Assembly (NCBI RefSeq): GCF_011764425.1
Contig: NZ_BLPF01000005.1
Coordinates: forward strand, 310,001 to 374,000
Length of the DNA: 64,000 nucleotides
Reading direction: 5' to 3'
From: Phytohabitans houttuyneae
GTDB taxonomy: Bacteria > Actinomycetota > Actinomycetes > Mycobacteriales > Micromonosporaceae
The notes below the pieces were generated by a model. It was not told the DNA's origin. It saw only the letters and a program-made list of their open reading frames with translations, and made no database searches. The translations under genes and the position numbers were made by a program. Below are positions 39,680 through 49,519 of the stretch, one piece after another (positions within the stretch are counted from its first letter, which is position 1; each line of letters begins with the position of its first letter).

Positions 39680-41900
39680 CCGCCGAGGTCCGTTTGTGCC
39701 AGCGCAGCGGGCCGGGGTGCAGTGACCAGAGCAGGCGGCGCCACCAGGAGCGCCGGGCGCGCAGATCGCTCGCGTAGGCCACGGCCTGCGCGCCGGCCCG
39801 CCGCGCCTGCGCCTCGTCGGTCGCGAACGGCGCGAACGTGGCCTGGTTGACCAGGTCGGCCAGCTCCTCGATCGGCGGCGCGGCTTGCCGCAGCGCGGTG
39901 GCGCGGCGTCCCTCGGCCGCCACCTGAGCGTGCGCCGCGACCTCGGTGGCGTCCAGGTGCGGGCCGGCGGGGCGGCCGGCCAGGCGCAGCGCGTCGCTGA
40001 CCTCCAGCCAGGCGCCGGCCACCCGCTGGGCCGGCGGCCCCTCCTCCAGGCGCCGGCGGCGCAGCCCGCGGCGCATGGTGAGCAGGACGGCCGCGGTACC
40101 GCCGATCAGCAGCACCAGCAGCGTGCTGAGCCCGCCGGCCACGATCGCGGCGGTGGGTCGGCCGCTGGCTCCGCCCGGCGCGGCGACCGGGCCGGCTGAG
40201 GCGCTGGCGGCGGCGGACGCGGTGGGCGCCTCGGTGGGCGGCTCGCTCGGCGGCTCGGTGGGTGGCTTGAAGTCCTCTTCCACCGGGCGAGGGTCGGTCT
40301 CGGGCTGCGGCATCGGGTCGAACGCGACCCAGCCAACCCCCTCGAAGAGCACCTCCGGCCACGCCAGCGCGTCGGCGCCGCGCACCGGGCCGCTGCCGGT
40401 GGCGGACTGGAAGCCGACCACGACCCGGGTCGGCAGCCCCATCAGCCGGCCGAGCACCGCGTAAGCCGCGGCGAACTGCTCCGACGTGCCCTCCTGCCCG
40501 CCACCGCCGCGCGGGCCGAAGAGGAAGAAGCCCAGGTTGGGGAAGGCGTGGCCGCTGGGGGCGTCGGCGACGACCCGGTAGTGGGTGGCGAGGAACTCCT
40601 CGATCGCGACCGCGCGCTGGTAAGGCGCGCCGTTTTCGTCGGCGATCTGGTCGGCCAGGCGCTGGATCTGCTCCGGCACGCCGTCGCCGAGCCGCAGCAC
40701 GCGCGCCACCGCCGGGCCGGAGGGCACGTCGGCCGCGGACAGCAGGCCGAGGTCGGGCCGCTCGCGGGTGGAGGTGGCCGTGTACCGCAGGCCGGACTGC
40801 AGGCCCTCTGGGCGGATGAGGGTGCCGCTGCCCGGGTCGTACGCGACGCGGGCGCCGTCGACCGCGGTCGGGGTGGCCGCGGTGGGCAGCAGCCGCCCGG
40901 TGAGGTCGGAGATCGTGATCTCCTGCCGCACGGTGTCCACTGTGGAGTCCGGCGCGACGGCGGGGGAGGGCAGCACCCGGCCGGCCGTGCGGTACGTGGC
41001 GCCGACCCGCCAGGTGATGCCGTCGTAGTCGTTGAGCACGGCCAGCCGCAGCCGCAGCGGCCCACCCGGCGCCGCGCTCACGTCGAGCAGGTGCTGGTCG
41101 GGGTTGAGCGCCCACCCGGAGATGCGGATCAGCGGGTTTTCGTCGAGGCTGTCGACCTGCGGCGGCTGCACGTACTTGCGGGGGTCGACCGGCCGCGCGC
41201 TCACCTGGCCGGCGACGAAGGGGCCGACGACCGCGGCCAGCACCACGATCGCGGCCAGCCCCGCGGCGGCGCCGGCGGCCACCCGTACCCGCATGGCAGC
41301 CCGGACCGGCGCGGCGAGGCCGCCCTGCGCCGCCGACGGTGGGCGACCGGTCACGGCCAGCCCGGCTGCCGCGGCGGCCGCGAACGCGAGCGTCGGCAGC
41401 ACCGCGGACTCGGCGTTGGGGCCCACCACGTAGAGGGCGCCGGCGTAGAGCGCGGCCGGCGGCAGGTAGCCCAGCAGCACGCGGCCGGAGCGGACCGCGA
41501 CCTCGGTGGCGGCCAGGCCGGCCAGCCACGCGCCGACCACCGGCACCAGCACGGTGTCCGGGGTCGGCTCGACCGGGATCATGGCGGTGAGCAGGCGCGG
41601 GATGCCATTGCGTGCGGCGTCGGAAAGGATCTCGGCGAGGCTGCCGGGCAGCTCGGCGCGCTGCGCGGCAAGCCGCAGCGCGATCACCGTGTAGATCGCC
41701 ATCGCGACCACCGACACCGGTGCCACCAGCCACGACGGCAGCCGGCGGGCGGCGGTGCTCACGCCGACCGAGCCGATCGCGGCGCCGACGACGAGCTGGG
41801 GGAGCAGCGGGCCGGCGTAGATCCGCGCCAGCACCGCGCCGCACAACCCAATCAAGATCATGAGCACGATGGGTACCGGCGCCGCGCGCAGCAATCTCAC
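39624..41900 (-). CDS. TgpA-like transmembrane protein with degenerate transglutaminase domain
   Basis: About 758 residues from GTG 41900, which overlaps the DUF58 stop. Six or so membrane helices come first (~5-220), then an extracytoplasmic region with a transglutaminase-core fold, one more helix (IVAGGLSTLLVLLIGGTAAVLL) and a cytoplasmic DUF4129-like tail. The catalytic Cys position reads GTSEQFAAAYAVLGRLMGLP (Ser for Cys) and the His position reads DALAWPEV (Leu for His), so the domain is probably non-catalytic. It is the third gene of the MoxR-DUF58-TgpA operon, thought to act in envelope complex assembly. Confidence 0.85.
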   Translation of the reverse strand: MRLLRAAPVPIVLMILIGLCGAVLARIYAGPLLPQLVVGAAIGSVGVSTAARRLPSWLVAPVSVVAMAIYTVIALRLAAQRAELPGSLAEILSDAARNGIPRLLTAMIPVEPTPDTVLVPVVGAWLAGLAATEVAVRSGRVLLGYLPPAALYAGALYVVGPNAESAVLPTLAFAAAAAAGLAVTGRPPSAAQGGLAAPVRAAMRVRVAAGAAAGLAAIVVLAAVVGPFVAGQVSARPVDPRKYVQPPQVDSLDENPLIRISGWALNPDQHLLDVSAAPGGPLRLRLAVLNDYDGITWRVGATYRTAGRVLPSPAVAPDSTVDTVRQEITISDLTGRLLPTAATPTAVDGARVAYDPGSGTLIRPEGLQSGLRYTATSTRERPDLGLLSAADVPSGPAVARVLRLGDGVPEQIQRLADQIADENGAPYQRAVAIEEFLATHYRVVADAPSGHAFPNLGFFLFGPRGGGGQEGTSEQFAAAYAVLGRLMGLPTRVVVGFQSATGSGPVRGADALAWPEVLFEGVGWVAFDPMPQPETDPRPVEEDFKPPTEPPSEPPTEAPTASAAASASAGPVAAPGGASGRPTAAIVAGGLSTLLVLLIGGTAAVLLTMRRGLRRRRLEEGPPAQRVAGAWLEVSDALRLAGRPAGPHLDATEVAAHAQVAAEGRRATALRQAAPPIEELADLVNQATFAPFATDEAQARRAGAQAVAYASDLRARRSWWRRLLWSLHPGPLRWHKRTSAVDQGVRGSTRRPTRPPSP

Positions 41901-43027
41901 CACCGCTGGACGCCCTCCCACTCGGCGGCGAACTGCGGCCCATCCTTGGCGTCCAGCACCACCATGCCGTCGACGGCGGCCGGCGTCGGCCCGTCGGAGC
42001 CGAAGATGCCGACCACCACCGCCGGGTACGAGCCGCGCAGCGCACCCACCAGCCCCAGCTCGGCACCGCCGCCCGGTCCGGTGAGGAAGACAAGCGTGTC
42101 GCCGAGGCGCTGCTGGCGCAGGCGGTTGGTGGCGGCGCTCAGGTCGCCGTCGCGGTGCAGGTGTGCCTCGGCGAGCTGGTCGAGGAAGTTGGCCGTGCCG
42201 CCACCGCCGGAGACCAGCTGGAGGGTGACCGGCACGTCTTCGCGCACCGCGGCCGCCACCACCGAGGCGGCCGCCTCGCACGCCGACTCGAACGTCTCGT
42301 CGACGCTCTCCCTCGGGTGCGCCGACGCGCGGTCGTCCAGCAGCACGACGATCTGGGGCAGCGAGGTGTCGAGGTCTTCGCGCACCATCAGCTCGCCGAC
42401 CTTCGCGCTGGTGCGCCAGTGGACGCGGCGCAGCTCGTCACCGACCACGTACTCGCGGAGGGAGTCGAACGTGATCGTGCCGTGCGGCACCCGGTCGAGG
42501 CGGCCGTCGAGGCTGCGGGCGACGCCGGCCGGTACCGCGTTGAGGTGGTGGATGCGCGGGTGCACCCACACGGTGGTGGTATCGCCGTGCGCGCGGGCCA
42601 GCGACACAAGGCCGAGCGCGTCGCGGCGGGTGACCCGCAGCGGGCCGACCGGGATGACGCCGCGGCGCTCGGTCGGCACCGGGTAGCTGACGGTGGTGTC
42701 GTGGCCGGGGCGCAGGCGCAGCAGCGGCACGGGCACCGGCCTGGCGCCGCACCGGTCTTCGGCGATCAGGCTGGCCGAGGCGAGGCGGCCGGTGTTGCGG
42801 ACGGTGAGCGTCATCGTGGCCGGCTCGCCGCGGGCCACCCGGTCGGGGTCGGCGACCCGCTTGACGGACAGCCCCGGGCGCCACGCCGCGTGCGCGAACG
42901 CGCAGCCGACCGCGATCGCCGCCGCGCTGCCCAGCACCGTGAGCTCCGGGTAGCCGAACCAGAAACCGGCCACGAGCATCAGGCCCGCGCCGGCCAGCAG
43001 CCCGACGCCGCGTGCGGTCAGACGCAT
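41897..43027 (-). CDS. DUF58 family (vWA-like) membrane-associated protein
   Basis: 376 residues. Two N-terminal membrane helices (VGLLAGAGLMLVAGFWFGY; LTVLGSAAAIAVGCAFAHA), a beta-rich region (VARGEPATMTLTVRNTGRLA), the DUF58 signature YVVGDELRRVHWRTSAKVGE and a vWA-like C-terminal domain (PQIVVLLDDRAS). DUF58 proteins couple to MoxR ATPases. The gene lies 9 nt after the MoxR stop and overlaps the TgpA-like start. Confidence 0.92.
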   Translation of the reverse strand: MRLTARGVGLLAGAGLMLVAGFWFGYPELTVLGSAAAIAVGCAFAHAAWRPGLSVKRVADPDRVARGEPATMTLTVRNTGRLASASLIAEDRCGARPVPVPLLRLRPGHDTTVSYPVPTERRGVIPVGPLRVTRRDALGLVSLARAHGDTTTVWVHPRIHHLNAVPAGVARSLDGRLDRVPHGTITFDSLREYVVGDELRRVHWRTSAKVGELMVREDLDTSLPQIVVLLDDRASAHPRESVDETFESACEAAASVVAAAVREDVPVTLQLVSGGGGTANFLDQLAEAHLHRDGDLSAATNRLRQQRLGDTLVFLTGPGGGAELGLVGALRGSYPAVVVGIFGSDGPTPAAVDGMVVLDAKDGPQFAAEWEGVQRW

Positions 43028-43036
43028 CGCGCGGTC

Positions 43037-44242
43037 CTAGCCGGAGTGGCGCGGCGCCGGCGCTCCGTAGTGCCCCGGCGCGGCGCCGCCCTGGTAGGCC
43101 GTGCCGTTCTGCGGTGCGGCGCCTGCCTGGTACGCGGTGCCGTTTTGCGGCGCGGCCCCGGCCTGGTAGGCCGCCCCGTTTTGCGGCGCCGGTCCCGCTT
43201 GGTAGGCCGCGCCGTTTTGCGGGGCGGGTGGCGCCTGCTGGCCGTTGGGCAGCGGGACGGGCACCTGCTCCATCGCGTCGTTGAGCACGTCGGCGGCGGT
43301 GACGCCGCGCAGCTGGGCGTCGGAGGTGAGCAGCACGCGGTGCGCGAAGACCGGCTCCAGCAGCGTCTTCATGTCTTCGGGCAGCACGAAGCCGCGGCCT
43401 TCGATCAACGCGTACGCACACGCCGCCCGGGTCAGCGCGATCACGCCACGCGGGCTCACGCCGACCCGCACCTGCGGGTGGTTGCGGGTGGCGGCGGCGA
43501 GCCGCACCGCGTACGCGTACAGCGGGTCGGCGACGTGCACCCGCTGCGCCATCGCGACCATCTGGCCGATCGTGTTGGTGTCGGCGATCGCCTCCAAGGC
43601 GTCCGGCGAACGCATCGTCGCGCCGCGCAGCACCTCGATCTCCACCGCCTCGCTCGGGTAGCCGACGGAGAGCTTGACCAGGAAGCGGTCGAGCTGCGCC
43701 TCGGGCAGCCGGTAGGTGCCGTCCATCTCGACCGGGTTTTGCGTGGCCACCACGAGGAACGGGCGGGGCACCGGGTGCCGCACGCCGTCGACAGTGACCG
43801 TGCGCTCCTCCATGACCTCCAGCAGCGCGGACTGGGTCTTGGGGGAGGCGCGGTTGATCTCGTCGGCGATCACCACGTTGGCGAAGACCGGCCCGGGGTG
43901 GAACTCGAAGCCCCGCGTGGCCTGGTTGAAGATCGTCACGCCGGACACGTCGGACGGCAGCAGGTCGGGCGTGAACTGGATCCGCCGCCACTGGCCGTGG
44001 ATCGTGGCCGCCATGGCCCTGGCGAGGGTGGTCTTGCCGACGCCGGGCACGTCTTCGAGCAGCACGTGCCCCTGCGCGAACAGTGCGGTCAGCGCCAGCC
44101 GCACCACCTGCGGCTTGCCGAGCACGACCGCGCCGATGTTGTCGGCCAGCCGCGCGGCCAGGTGGGCGAAGCCCTGCACGTGCTGCGGGGTGAGCCCTTC
44201 GGGTGGGCTCGATGCCTGGGTGTGATTGACGGTCGCGGTCAT
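43037..44242 (-). CDS. MoxR-type AAA+ ATPase
   Basis: 401 residues from ATG 44242, which overlaps the stop of the FN3 protein by 1 nt (TGATG). Walker A is EDVPGVGKTT, Walker B VVIADEINRASP, sensor 1 VVATQNP, sensor 2 region GVSPRGVIALTRAACA. It is a chaperone-like ATPase that activates its DUF58/vWA partner. The C-terminal ~70 residues are a Gln/Asn/Ala/Pro-rich tail of 12-residue repeats not usual in the family. Confidence 0.93.
   Translation of the reverse strand: MTATVNHTQASSPPEGLTPQHVQGFAHLAARLADNIGAVVLGKPQVVRLALTALFAQGHVLLEDVPGVGKTTLARAMAATIHGQWRRIQFTPDLLPSDVSGVTIFNQATRGFEFHPGPVFANVVIADEINRASPKTQSALLEVMEERTVTVDGVRHPVPRPFLVVATQNPVEMDGTYRLPEAQLDRFLVKLSVGYPSEAVEIEVLRGATMRSPDALEAIADTNTIGQMVAMAQRVHVADPLYAYAVRLAAATRNHPQVRVGVSPRGVIALTRAACAYALIEGRGFVLPEDMKTLLEPVFAHRVLLTSDAQLRGVTAADVLNDAMEQVPVPLPNGQQAPPAPQNGAAYQAGPAPQNGAAYQAGAAPQNGTAYQAGAAPQNGTAYQGGAAPGHYGAPAPRHSG
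43083..43226 (-). repeat. 36-bp tandem repeats encoding the MoxR tail
   Basis: Four consecutive 36-bp units encode the peptide APQNGAAYQAGP with minor changes (APQNGTAYQAGA, APQNGTAYQGGA). In-frame expansion or contraction would lengthen or shorten the tail without disturbing the ATPase. Confidence 0.85.
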
Positions 44243-46979
44243 CAGCACGCCGGCAGGGATCCGAGTTCGTCGGGGTCGCCGACGCCCTCGAGGTTGAACC
44301 AGGCGAACGAGATGTACCGCTCCGCACCCTGCCACTTGATGCGGATCCAGACGTTGGTGCTGTCGTTGGGGTTGGTGCCCATCTTGCCCGGGTTGTAGAC
44401 GTAGTCGTTGATGCCTTCACCGGTGGTGTGGCAGATCGCCTCGATGCGCGTGCCGTTGCCGGCTCGCCCGGCGGTGCCCGAGCGCATGTTGGTGCCGTTG
44501 TAGATACCCATGCCGTTGCCCTCGGAGCACCACGTGTGCTGCGCCGGGTCGGTGCTGGCGGTGTTGTTGATGCACACGGCCGTGCCGAAGATGGCGGGGG
44601 TGGCGCGGCTGCCGGTGCCGGTGGCGCTGCCGGCCGCGTTTGTCACGGTGACCGTGAAGTTGTACGTGGTGCCGGGCGTCAGCCCGCCGACCGCGAGCGT
44701 GCCGCAGTCGCCGTTGGCCGTCTTGCCGCCGACGTCCAGGCTGCAGGTGGCGTTGCCGCCGCCGTCGTTGACCGTGAAGTTGACCGTCACCGCGGTGACC
44801 GTGGCGGAGCTGCCGGTCACCGTGACGCTCGGCGTGGCCACGGTACGGCCCGTCGCGCTCGCCTCCGCGCCTTCGCCGGCCTCGTTGACCGCGCGCACCT
44901 TGACCGTGACGTTGGCCCCCTCGCCCAGCCCGGTGATTTCTGCGCTGGTGCCGGTGACCTCGGTGCGGTTGCCGCCGGCGTCCACCACGTACTTGGTGAT
45001 GGGGCGGCCGTTTTCGGCCGGGGCGGCCCAGACCGCGTTGAGCGTGCCGGCCTTGCCCTTGACGGTGGTCACGTCCAGCGACGCCGGCCGGTCCGGCACG
45101 GTGAACGGCACCACGCTGTTGCTCACCGGTGACGCCGTCGACGCGCCGCCGCGCTCGTTGACCGAGACGACCTGGAACGCGTACTGGTTGCCGTACTCAA
45201 GCTCGCCGGCAGGCACGACAAGCTCGGTCGAGGTGGACTCGCCGGCCGGCGCGGCGGCACCCGCGGCGACAGCGGTCACCGTGTACTTGCGGATGTCCAG
45301 GCCCTGCCCGTTGGCGGCCGGCCACTTCACGACGACCGTGCCGTCCGGCTTGGCCTCGGCGGTCACGCTCGCCGGCGGGTCGGGCACCTCGGAGGTCGGC
45401 ACGACCGGGTTGCTCTGCTTCTTGGGCCCGGCGCCCTTTTCGTTGACCGCGTGCACCGAGAACCGGTACTCCTGACCGTTGACCAGGCCGGTGATCTTCA
45501 CAGAGCGCTGGCTGGCGCCGACCTCGATGGTCTTGCCGTCGCCCTCCACCACGTACTTGGTGATGTCGGCGCCATTCGGATTGGCCGAGCGCCAGCCGAC
45601 GGTCACCTCGGTGTTGCCGCCGGTCGCGACCACCGAACGCGGCGCGCCCGGCTTGCCCACCGGCGGGTCCTGCTTCTGCGGCGGCGGGGGAGGCGGCGGC
45701 GGGTCGCCACCGAGCACGTCGTTGGCGTACTTGTCGACGGTGCGCACCTCGTGCTTGTCGTCGACCACTGTCGCGTTCTGCGAGTTGGGCGCGTTGATGA
45801 ACAGGTAGTTTTCGCGGACCTCGAGCTCCAGCGGCCCGTTGGCGCCCTTGATCTCGATCTTGTTGACAAGCTGGCCGTTTTCGTCGAACACGTACACCGT
45901 GCCGGTCGAGGCGTCCGCGGCGTAGAAGCGCCCGGCCCAGGCGACCGCCGGCTCCAGCTTGGCGCCCTCGCCGGGCACCTCGAAGTCGTGCACCGGCTTG
46001 TCCGGGTCGACCACCCACACGTGGCGGGCGTCGGGCACTGTCACCGGCACCCGCGGGCCGTTGGTGCGCGGCGGCAGCGAGCCCAGCCCGTCGAGCGTGA
46101 GGGGGGTGGCCAGCTTGTCGTCGCCCTTGACCGTGGTGAGCGTCTTGGTGGTGCGGTTGAGCACGGCCACGCCGTCGTCCAGTGTGGAGATCGTCAGGTC
46201 GTGGCTGGGGTCGGCGACGTCGACAGTGCGCACGATCGCCGGGCTCTGGCCGCTGCCGCCCGCGCCGCCGGACGCGGCCGGCGCGTCGGGCAGGGGCGCC
46301 GCGGTCACCGCGGACACCGTGCCCTCGCTGGGCACCGCCACCCACAGGTTTCCGCCGCCGTCGAACGAGCCGCCGGTCAGGCCCGGCGGGTAGTGCACCG
46401 CCTCACCGATCGGCGCGAGCGAACGGGGTCGAGCTGGCGCACCACACCCTGCACCGCGTCGACCACAAACGCCTTGTCGTCCTGCAAAGCCACGCTCACG
46501 CCCACGCCGGCGACCGTCTTGGTGGTCGCGGTGATCTGCAGGGTGGCGAGGTCGAGAGAGCTGACCGTGCCGGTGGTGAGGTCGCGCAGGATCAGGAACC
46601 GGTCGGTCTGCGACACCTGCATCTTGTGGCCCTGACCCTTGGGGATCTGCAGCCGGGTGTCGACCCGGCCGGTGACCCCGTTGACCCGGGCCATCTCGCT
46701 GCGCAGCGAACTCCACAGCCACGAACTCGCGTCATAGCTGGCCACCGCGTGATCGGCCGCACCCAAACCCAGAATCGTCAGGCCCATGGCCGCGACGAGC
46801 CCCAGCACGGTGGCGATCGTGACGATGCCGCCGCGCTTGAGCTTCCTACCCTTTACCGGGCTCGCGCCCGCAACCTCCGCTGTGCCGATCCCTGTGGTGA
46901 CCACAGTCGGCCGCCCTCCCCACCCCGTGAACGCGGGCCGGCGTCCTCCCGCGCTGCTCGTCGATGCGTTCCTCCCCAA
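44242..46979 (-). CDS. Membrane-anchored beta-propeller/FN3 protein, frameshifted near 46427
   Basis: The N-terminal segment (from ATG 46979; GTG 46904 is an alternative) has a membrane helix (GIVTIATVLGLVAAMGLTIL) and the start of a propeller-like repeat region. The continuation (SLAPIGEAVHYPPGLTGG...) is in another frame. One base missing from GGGG at 46425-46428 restores a single ~910-residue protein. Extracytoplasmic parts: propeller-like repeats (~100-420), four fibronectin type III domains (PGAPRSVVATGGNTEVTVGW, PDPPASVTAEAKPDGTVVVK, PDRPASLDVTTVKGKAGTLN and a shorter one) and a C-terminal Cys-containing SH3-like part. It precedes the MoxR operon with a 1-nt overlap, so it is likely the surface component of that complex. 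Confidence 0.8.
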
Positions 46980-47118
46980 ATGCCGCTGGCCATCATAGGG
47001 GGTGCGCTAGGTAGGCGGATACCCGCTGTGGATACGCTGCCCCAGCCTGTGGATAACTCGGATGCGGGCAGTGTTGGCGCAGGTCCGCTCAGTTACATGC
47101 GATCTTGCCTACTGTGGA

Positions 47119-48228
47119 TCAGCCAGGCGTCGGGGACTTACGCTCCGTACACACCTGGCCGGAGGTGGCGAACTCCTCGGTGCTGTAGACCGCGAGGACC
47201 GTGAAGCAGTAGCCCAGCCGCGGGTTCAGGCCGTTGATCGTGGCGCTCGTCTCGCCCGGATCGACGTTCAGCATCGCCTTGTGCTGCCGGCCCGCCTGCG
47301 CGCCCGCGATGATGAACGGCACCCGCCCGTCCGTCGGGTCCTTCCAGGTCACCGTGATGGCGGTGCCGTCCACCCGCAGCTTCAGCTCGGTCGGCGGGTC
47401 GCCGGCCAGCCGCGGACCCTGCGTCACCGTCGTCGGCGGCGGCGTCTCGTCACCCCCACCGGAAAACACCACCTGAATCGCCACGAACCCCGCCGCCAGG
47501 ACGGCGGCGGCCGCCGCGATCATGGCGGCCGCCGTCGCGCCACGCACTTTCCGTGGGCTTGTCACGAGGTACGTCGGCTCGGAGTCCCCGCCGTACGCCG
47601 GAGGTGCGTTGTGCGCCGGCGGCGGGTTGTAGACGGGCGGCGGGTTGTAAGCGGGCGCCGGCGCCGGTGGCTGTTGCGGGTATGCCGGCGCCGGTGGGGG
47701 ATTGGGCAGCGCGAACGCCGCCGACGACGGGAACTGCATCGGCGGCGGTGGCGGCGGCTCGTCGGACGGGATCGTCAGCTCGACCGAGGGTGTCGAGTCG
47801 CCCAGGTACTCCCGCGCCGCGCGCACCGTCCAGTGGTCATCGCCGAAAACCGCCGGCGCCAGCGTCGCCACCCGCCCGAACGCCCGCCGCGCCTCGTGCC
47901 TGTTGCCCAGCTCCTCGGCCACCCCGCCCAGGTCGAACGAGATCGACAGCATCAACGGGTGCGAGTCGCCAAGGTGCAGCTGTCCCGCCGCGTAGGCCTC
48001 CTCCAGCACCCGCCGCGCGGCCATCGGATCGCCCGCCTCCCGGTGCAGGCCGGCCAGCACCTGCCCGGTGGCGATCACATCCGGGCTGTCCTCGCCGAGC
48101 GCCGCCTTGGCGCCCTCCAGGGTCTGGTCGAGCATCACCCGGGCGCCGGCGAGGTCACCGGCGTCACGCAGCGCACGGGCGTTCTGCTGGGCGGTAGCGA
48201 GCGGAGACGGCTGGGACACGCCCGCCAT
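47119..48228 (-). CDS. TPR protein with membrane helix and C-terminal FN3 domain
   Basis: 369 residues from ATG 48228. An N-terminal TPR solenoid (SPLATAQQNARALRDAGDLA, ARVMLDQTLEGAKAALGEDS, LSISFDLGGVAEELGNRHEA), a Pro-rich linker with PAYNPPP-like repeats, one membrane helix (AAAMIAAAAAVLAAGFVAIQ) and an FN3-like extracytoplasmic domain (TELKLRVDGTAITVTWKDPT). The order implies cytoplasmic TPRs and an external FN3, a bridge across the membrane. It shares FN3 architecture with the neighbouring gene, suggesting a common envelope process. Confidence 0.8.
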   Translation of the reverse strand: MAGVSQPSPLATAQQNARALRDAGDLAGARVMLDQTLEGAKAALGEDSPDVIATGQVLAGLHREAGDPMAARRVLEEAYAAGQLHLGDSHPLMLSISFDLGGVAEELGNRHEARRAFGRVATLAPAVFGDDHWTVRAAREYLGDSTPSVELTIPSDEPPPPPPMQFPSSAAFALPNPPPAPAYPQQPPAPAPAYNPPPVYNPPPAHNAPPAYGGDSEPTYLVTSPRKVRGATAAAMIAAAAAVLAAGFVAIQVVFSGGGDETPPPTTVTQGPRLAGDPPTELKLRVDGTAITVTWKDPTDGRVPFIIAGAQAGRQHKAMLNVDPGETSATINGLNPRLGYCFTVLAVYSTEEFATSGQVCTERKSPTPG

Positions 48229-48308
48229 GCTGCCTGCCACCCCGCCATCCGCGCCACCCGGGTCCCTTGGGTGGGCTGCGGGTGCTGGGTCAGCGCGGTG
48301 AAGAATTA

Positions 48309-48358
48309 CTTGATTCACTCAAGCAACCTGTGATCCAATGATCCTTGATTCAATCAAG
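48309..48358 (+). promoter_or_regulatory. Twin palindromic operators ahead of the oxidoreductase gene
   Basis: CTTGATTCACTCAAG (48309-48323) and CTTGATTCAATCAAG (48344-48358) differ at one position. The second is a perfect 7-1-7 palindrome. Their starts are 35 bp apart, and the second ends 17 bp before ATG 48375. MarR-, HxlR- or TetR-type regulators bind such sites. No matching regulator is intact in the window. Confidence 0.75.
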
Positions 48359-48374
48359 TAAAAATGGAGGACCC

Positions 48375-49340
48375 ATGGAAAGCAGAGACACGATGAACGC
48401 GATCGTCCTCGACCGCTTCGGCGGAGTCGACGAACTCGCCTCGCGCCGGATACCGCTGCCGCAGGTCGGCGACGACGACGTCCTCATCCGGGTGGAGTTC
48501 GCGGGCGCCGCGTCCTGGGACGCGGTCGAGCGGGAGGGGCACTACGACGGCGCTTTCGGCGTCGCGTCGACCTTCCCCTACGTCCTCGGCTGGGACGCGG
48601 CGGGCACGGTGGCCGCGCTCGGACGCAACGTCACCGGGTTCGACGTGGGCGAGCGTGTCTACGCCTCGACGAACCCGGTGCAGCGCGGCGGCTTCTACGC
48701 CGAGTACGGCGTCGTCGAGGCGGAGTTCGTGGCGCGCGTGCCCGACCGCCTGCCGACCGAACAGGCCGGCGCGATGCCGTGGGACGCTCTGACCGCACTG
48801 GGCGGCCTCGATCTGCTCGGGCTGCCGCAGGGCGCAACGCTCATGGTCTTCGGGGCCAGCGGGGGTGTCGGGCACATGGCCGTGCAGCTGGCTCGGCACC
48901 GCGGCATCCGGGTGCTGGCCGTGGCCTCTGGCGACGACGGCGTCGCCCTGGCCCGGCGACTGGGCGCCGACGAGGTCGTCAACGGTCGCAAGGACGACGT
49001 GCTGGCCGCGGCCTCGCAGTTCGCGCCGGACGGGCTCGACGCCGCTCTGGTCACCGCGGGAGGCGAAACCGCCGAGCGGTCTCTTCGCGCGGTCAAGAGC
49101 TCGGGACTGATCGCCTGGCCGAACGGTGTCCTGCCCCTGCCCGTGACGCCGCCGAGCGCGAAGGTGTCCTACTACGACGGGGACATAACCCGGGCCGCCA
49201 CCGATCGGCTGAACGCGATCATCGAGGCGAGCTCCTTCGAGGTCCACCTAGCCCGGACCTTCCCATTGGAGAACGTCAAGGATGCGCACCGCGCCCTGGA
49301 CGATCACTACGTCGGGAAGCTGGCCCTCAAGGTCGGATAG
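48375..49340 (+). CDS. Zinc-independent NADP-dependent quinone oxidoreductase-like (MDR family)
   Basis: 321 residues from ATG 48375 with GGAGG 4 nt upstream. GroES-like N-terminal domain (LDRFGGVDELASRRIPLPQV; VLGWDAAGTVAALGRNVTGF), then a Rossmann domain with VFGASGGVGHMAVQLARHRG. The zinc-ligand Cys cluster of true alcohol dehydrogenases is absent, so it is a quinone reductase-type enzyme. The twin operators suggest inducible expression, for example by quinones or electrophiles. Convergent with the SDR remnant. Confidence 0.9.
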   Translation: MESRDTMNAIVLDRFGGVDELASRRIPLPQVGDDDVLIRVEFAGAASWDAVEREGHYDGAFGVASTFPYVLGWDAAGTVAALGRNVTGFDVGERVYASTNPVQRGGFYAEYGVVEAEFVARVPDRLPTEQAGAMPWDALTALGGLDLLGLPQGATLMVFGASGGVGHMAVQLARHRGIRVLAVASGDDGVALARRLGADEVVNGRKDDVLAAASQFAPDGLDAALVTAGGETAERSLRAVKSSGLIAWPNGVLPLPVTPPSAKVSYYDGDITRAATDRLNAIIEASSFEVHLARTFPLENVKDAHRALDDHYVGKLALKVG

Positions 49341-49515
49341 CGACGCGGCGACGCTCAAGTCGGGGTCGGCGACGTCCAGCAGCCCGCCGGTGCCCCAGCG
49401 GGCGTCCGGTGAGACAAGAAACGCCACCGCGTCGGCGATGTCGGCGGCCTCGCCGACCCTGCCGAGTGCGGTCGTCGCCGCTACGCACCTGAGTACGGCA
49501 TCGACGACGGGTCTG
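49341..49515 (-). pseudogene. C-terminal remnant of a short-chain dehydrogenase (SDR)
   Basis: The minus frame reads TTALGRVGEAADIADAVAFL then VSPDARWGTGGLLDVADPDL, the unmistakable end of a classical SDR. The N-terminal Rossmann and catalytic YxxxK parts are missing. The reading frame runs on into the 3' end of the oxidoreductase gene. It abuts a truncated GlxA gene on the opposite strand, as if the shared promoter region and both 5' halves had been deleted. Confidence 0.65.
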
Positions 49516-49519
49516 ACCC

